Part shown: positions 5,342-7,958 of the stretch, piece by piece
Position numbering within the stretch: the stretch's first letter is position 1
How the letters are laid out: each line of letters begins with the position of its first letter
Assembly (NCBI GenBank): GCA_002704755.1
Contig: PAHC01000011.1
Coordinates: 223,628 to 231,585, forward strand
Direction of reading: 5' to 3'
Length of the DNA: 7,958 nucleotides
DNA from: Rhodobiaceae bacterium
GTDB taxonomy: Bacteria > Pseudomonadota > Alphaproteobacteria > Rhizobiales > TMED25
Position numbers and translations under genes: made by a program
The notes under the pieces: generated by a model
Seen by the model: only the letters and a program-made list of their open reading frames with translations
Told to the model about the DNA's origin: nothing
Database searches by the model: none

Positions 5342-6271
5342 ATGAAATTAATCTATATGAGTTCTTCTGATTTTGGTGTTCCAGCTCTCAAAAAGCTAAT
5401 CTCCTCTCATCATGAAATTGCTGGAGTTTATACTCAGCCTCCAAAAAGATCCGGACGTGGAATGAAGCTCACAAAGTCTCCAATTTATGAGATGGCAGAA
5501 GAAAACAACTTACTAATCAAAACCCCATACAATTTAAGGGATGAAGACGAAATTAGGTCGCTGAAAAAATTAAGCCCCGATATAGGAGTTGTTGTGTCAT
5601 ACGGATTAATTATTCCTAAAAAATTTCTCTCGATTCCAAGATATGGTTTTATCAATATTCACCCATCACTTCTTCCACGGTGGAGAGGTGCGGCACCAAT
5701 TCAAAGAGCAATAATTGAAGGGGATAGGGTCACTGGAGTCAATATTATTAGGCTAGATGAAGGTCTTGACACTGGAGATATATGCAAATATATCGAAACA
5801 CCAATAAATGTGAATGATAATTATTCTACATTATCTGCAAGATTATCTGAAATCGGGGCAAAACTTCTTTTGGATTCTCTATCGGAATTTTCAAATGGGA
5901 AAATTAAATTTATAAAGCAAAAAGATACAGGCATTACATATGCAAAAAAGATCCTAAAAGAGGAAACTAAGATTGATTTTAATAAAACATCTAAGAACGT
6001 TGTTAATTTAATAAAAGGGCTTAGCCCATATCCTGGTGGCTGGTTCACATATGTTAATGGAGAGACCACTTTTAGAGTAAGAATCCTTGATGCGATTCAA
6101 TGTGACTTATCTGGTGCCCCAGGCGAAATATTGGATAGTAATCTAACAATTGCCTGCTCTGATAAGTCAATTAGTCCTATACTAATTCAGAAAGAAGGTA
6201 AGAAACCAATACATATTGAGGAATTTTTGCGCGGAACCAAAATTATACAAGGAAGCATGCTTAATCAGTAA
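5342..6271 (+). CDS. fmt: methionyl-tRNA formyltransferase
   Basis: Fmt transfers a formyl group from 10-formyltetrahydrofolate to Met on initiator tRNA, allowing normal bacterial initiation. The 309 residues are close to the 315 of E. coli. Seen: an N-terminal Rossmann-like start with SDFGVPAL, the tRNA-contacting loop RSGRGMKLTKSP at 36-47, SYGLIIP at 86-92, the signature NIHPSLLPRWRGAAPIQ at 105-121 with catalytic N105 and H107, and LDEGLDTGDI with catalytic D143. The C-terminal domain (from about 205) has NLIKGLSPYPGGWF and closes with a small barrel-like region. The usual MGTPDF start reads MSSSDF, a mild deviation outside the catalytic triad. No Shine-Dalgarno is visible before the ATG; it probably depends on coupling to def, 11 bp upstream. 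truA follows after 16 bp. Confidence 0.97.
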   Translation: MKLIYMSSSDFGVPALKKLISSHHEIAGVYTQPPKRSGRGMKLTKSPIYEMAEENNLLIKTPYNLRDEDEIRSLKKLSPDIGVVVSYGLIIPKKFLSIPRYGFINIHPSLLPRWRGAAPIQRAIIEGDRVTGVNIIRLDEGLDTGDICKYIETPINVNDNYSTLSARLSEIGAKLLLDSLSEFSNGKIKFIKQKDTGITYAKKILKEETKIDFNKTSKNVVNLIKGLSPYPGGWFTYVNGETTFRVRILDAIQCDLSGAPGEILDSNLTIACSDKSISPILIQKEGKKPIHIEEFLRGTKIIQGSMLNQ

Positions 6272-6287
6272 GCAGTGATAATAATAA

Positions 6288-7031
6288 ATGAGATATAAAT
6301 TATTAATTGAGTATGATGGAACAAACTATTCCGGCTGGCAACGACAAGAAAAATCCCCATCTATCCAAGGCAATATTGAAGAGGCCATAGAAAAATTTTG
6401 TGGTATGAGGGTAACTGTAAATGGGGCAGGCAGAACGGACTCTGGTGTACACGCATCTGGCCAAGTTGCCCACTTCGACTTGGATGAAGAAAAAGATGAA
6501 AATACCATATTTCAAGCTATAAATTTTTACCTAAAAAACGAGAATATTAGTATTAAAAATGTTGAAAGCGTTCCAAATACTTTTGATGCCAGATTCTCAG
6601 CCATAATGAGGTATTACAGATATAAAATAATCAATCGTCAAAGCCCATTAACTTATCATAAGAATACGCATGCGCACATAAATCAAAGCTTAGATATATC
6701 ATTGATGCAACAGGCTGCAGATTATTTTATTGGAAAACATGATTTTACAACATTTAGATCTGCAAGTTGCCAGTCTAAATCACCAATCAAATCTATTGAG
6801 AAAATTTTAATTAATACTGAAAATGAAAAGATCTGTGTTGATTTTATAGCTAAATCTTTTTTACATACCCAAGTAAGATCAATTATGGGCTGTATTATCA
6901 AGGTTGGCATTGGATCATGGAACCCATCCGTTATTCCTGAAATTATCGAAGCAAGAGACCGTTCAAAATGCGCCACGCTTGCTCCCTCTTGTGGTTTATA
7001 TCTGAGAAGAATCGATTATGATTCTATTTGA
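6288..7031 (+). CDS. truA: tRNA pseudouridine(38-40) synthase TruA
   Basis: TruA converts uridines 38, 39 and 40 in the tRNA anticodon arm to pseudouridine. The 247 residues are slightly short of E. coli (270), as is common. Seen: YDGTNYSGWQRQ at 9-20, PSIQGNIEEAIEKF, the catalytic motif GAGRTDSGVHA at 46-56 with the nucleophile D51, then MRYYRYKI, the GKHDFTTFR block, FLHTQVRSIMG and the C-terminal GLYLRRIDY. The protein starts at the normal family N-terminus; only a poor ribosome binding site precedes the ATG. It lies 16 bp after fmt, probably last in the def-fmt-truA transcript. Its TGA is 4 bp from the stop of the convergent dapE, so no intergenic terminator is possible. Confidence 0.97.
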   Translation: MRYKLLIEYDGTNYSGWQRQEKSPSIQGNIEEAIEKFCGMRVTVNGAGRTDSGVHASGQVAHFDLDEEKDENTIFQAINFYLKNENISIKNVESVPNTFDARFSAIMRYYRYKIINRQSPLTYHKNTHAHINQSLDISLMQQAADYFIGKHDFTTFRSASCQSKSPIKSIEKILINTENEKICVDFIAKSFLHTQVRSIMGCIIKVGIGSWNPSVIPEIIEARDRSKCATLAPSCGLYLRRIDYDSI

Positions 7032-7035
7032 ATAT

Positions 7036-7958
7036 TTAAGAGTTAAAATAATTATCAATAAATTCCTGAAAAATCTCGGTCAGTAGAAAAAACTCTTCAA
7101 TTTTTATTCTTTCATCTACCTGGTGCATGGACCTACCAACAAGTCCAAACTCAACTACTGGGCAATATTTTGCAATAAAACGGCCATCTGATGTCCCCCC
7201 AAAAGTACTTAGATTAGCTTCTATTTTAGTTTTATTGAATATAGCCTTTTGAAGCAAACTAGATAATGTCCCATTTCCAGTATAATAAACATCTGCGAGT
7301 GAAATTTTTTTCAAATCAAAATTAATATCAACTTCATCTAAGACTGATGAGAGTCTATCCTTCAAGTAGTCCATTAAGGATATTTCATTCCATAAATCAT
7401 TAAATCTAACATTTAGAGATACATGAACTACTTCAGGAATGACATTGTGTGCTGGGTTATTTACGTCTATGGAAGTAATCTCAATATTTGTTGGTAGGAA
7501 ATGCTCTGACCCTTTATCTATTTGTCCAGTAATTTTTGATAAAGCCTCCAAAGTGGGTGTTATGGGATTATTCGCTTTTTCAGGGTATGCTACATGACCC
7601 TGCTTTCCAGTAATTTTTAAATCACAAGACAGACTTCCTCTTCGTCCAATTTTAATATTATCTCCAATAAACTCTTTGTTTGTAGGTTCAGTCACAATAC
7701 AATCATCAATTTTTATTCCTTGATCATTCACCCACTTAATTAGAGGTTCAGTTCCATTTATGGCTACCCCCTCCTCATCACCGGTTATTAAATAACTTAA
7801 TGTACCATTGGAATCCATTTTTTCATGAAAATAGTTAATTCCAGCAATAATAGAGGCAATTACTGCTCCTTTCATATCTTCCACACCACGCGAATATATA
7901 AAATCATCTTCAATATGTCCTGAAAAAGGAGGATACTTCCAACTATTCAATTCACCTG
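7036..7958 (-). CDS. dapE: succinyl-diaminopimelate desuccinylase, N-terminus beyond the right edge
   Basis: DapE hydrolyses N-succinyl-LL-2,6-diaminopimelate to LL-diaminopimelate and succinate, in the pathway to lysine and meso-diaminopimelate for peptidoglycan. It is an M20-family dinuclear zinc enzyme. Seen: GELNSWKYPPFSG, SRGVEDMKGA with the bridging Asp, TGDEEG with the Glu pair, VTEPTN with the next Glu ligand, RRGSLS, the dimerisation domain with GHVAYP, GGTSDGRF, and SMHQVDER carrying the last His ligand. The TTG at 7950-7948 is not the start: the reading frame stays open to the edge and reads Gly-Glu-Leu in the family's conserved PPG-E/D-L segment. About 65-70 residues, including the first metal-binding His, lie outside. 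It is convergent with truA. The adjacency to truA and fmt is one I recall from alphaproteobacteria. The paralogue ArgE is less likely given the GGTSD and MHQVDE motifs. Confidence 0.95.
   Translation of the reverse strand, partial: GELNSWKYPPFSGHIEDDFIYSRGVEDMKGAVIASIIAGINYFHEKMDSNGTLSYLITGDEEGVAINGTEPLIKWVNDQGIKIDDCIVTEPTNKEFIGDNIKIGRRGSLSCDLKITGKQGHVAYPEKANNPITPTLEALSKITGQIDKGSEHFLPTNIEITSIDVNNPAHNVIPEVVHVSLNVRFNDLWNEISLMDYLKDRLSSVLDEVDINFDLKKISLADVYYTGNGTLSSLLQKAIFNKTKIEANLSTFGGTSDGRFIAKYCPVVEFGLVGRSMHQVDERIKIEEFFLLTEIFQEFIDNYFNS

Noticed and set aside
7036..7950. dapE starting at the TTG on 7950-7948
   Set aside because: The frame stays open to the window edge and reads the conserved Gly-Glu-Leu before Asn-Ser-Trp, so that TTG encodes an internal leucine and the gene is cut by the edge.
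1..7958. Mobile elements, CRISPR arrays, tRNAs, toxin-antitoxin or defence genes
   Set aside because: None is visible. Nearly all of the window is accounted for by conserved housekeeping genes, and base use is uniform, with no sign of inserted foreign DNA.

Overview
The window is an A+T-rich stretch of bacterial housekeeping chromosome, most likely from an alphaproteobacterium. The evidence is a partial kdsB directly before a two-domain (dehydratase plus ACT) pheA, the ffs-dnaX-ybaB-recR block, a DnaX with the FPGAEI-type C-terminal end and a degenerate zinc site, and a def-fmt-truA run facing dapE. The low G+C, short intergenic gaps and shortened DnaX suggest a streamlined, possibly marine lineage. 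That placement is inference; no gene here fixes genus or family.

Layout, left to right. The 3' end of kdsB (1-99) leads into pheA (109-972), which makes phenylpyruvate. A gap then carries an extended -10 promoter and the signal recognition particle 4.5S RNA gene ffs (1043-1139). Next come dnaX (1172-2719, TTG start), ybaB (2732-3052) and recR (3056-3661), covering clamp loading, nucleoid binding and recombinational repair. The leftward gene rmuC (3658-4740) meets recR tail to tail with overlapping stop codons. A 77-bp divergent gap separates rmuC from def (4818-5330), fmt (5342-6271) and truA (6288-7031): peptide deformylation, initiator-tRNA formylation and tRNA pseudouridylation. The leftward dapE (7036-7958, cut by the right edge) meets truA tail to tail with 4 bp between stops.

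How the genes relate. fmt adds the formyl group to Met-tRNA and def removes it from the nascent protein, so these two are a functional pair. dnaX-ybaB-recR is a compact replication/repair operon, with ffs transcribed just upstream and perhaps read through into it. dapE (lysine and cell-wall precursor) and pheA (phenylalanine) are amino-acid biosynthesis genes.

I see no mobile element, CRISPR array, tRNA, phage gene or defence system, and no novel multi-gene system. The points most worth checking are regulatory. The dnaX ribosome binding site is complementary to the 3' strand of the ffs closing helix. An in-frame A AAA AAA slippery heptamer in dnaX is followed by stops in both alternative frames, suggesting a short gamma-type product. 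Both convergent junctions lack room for ordinary intergenic terminators.
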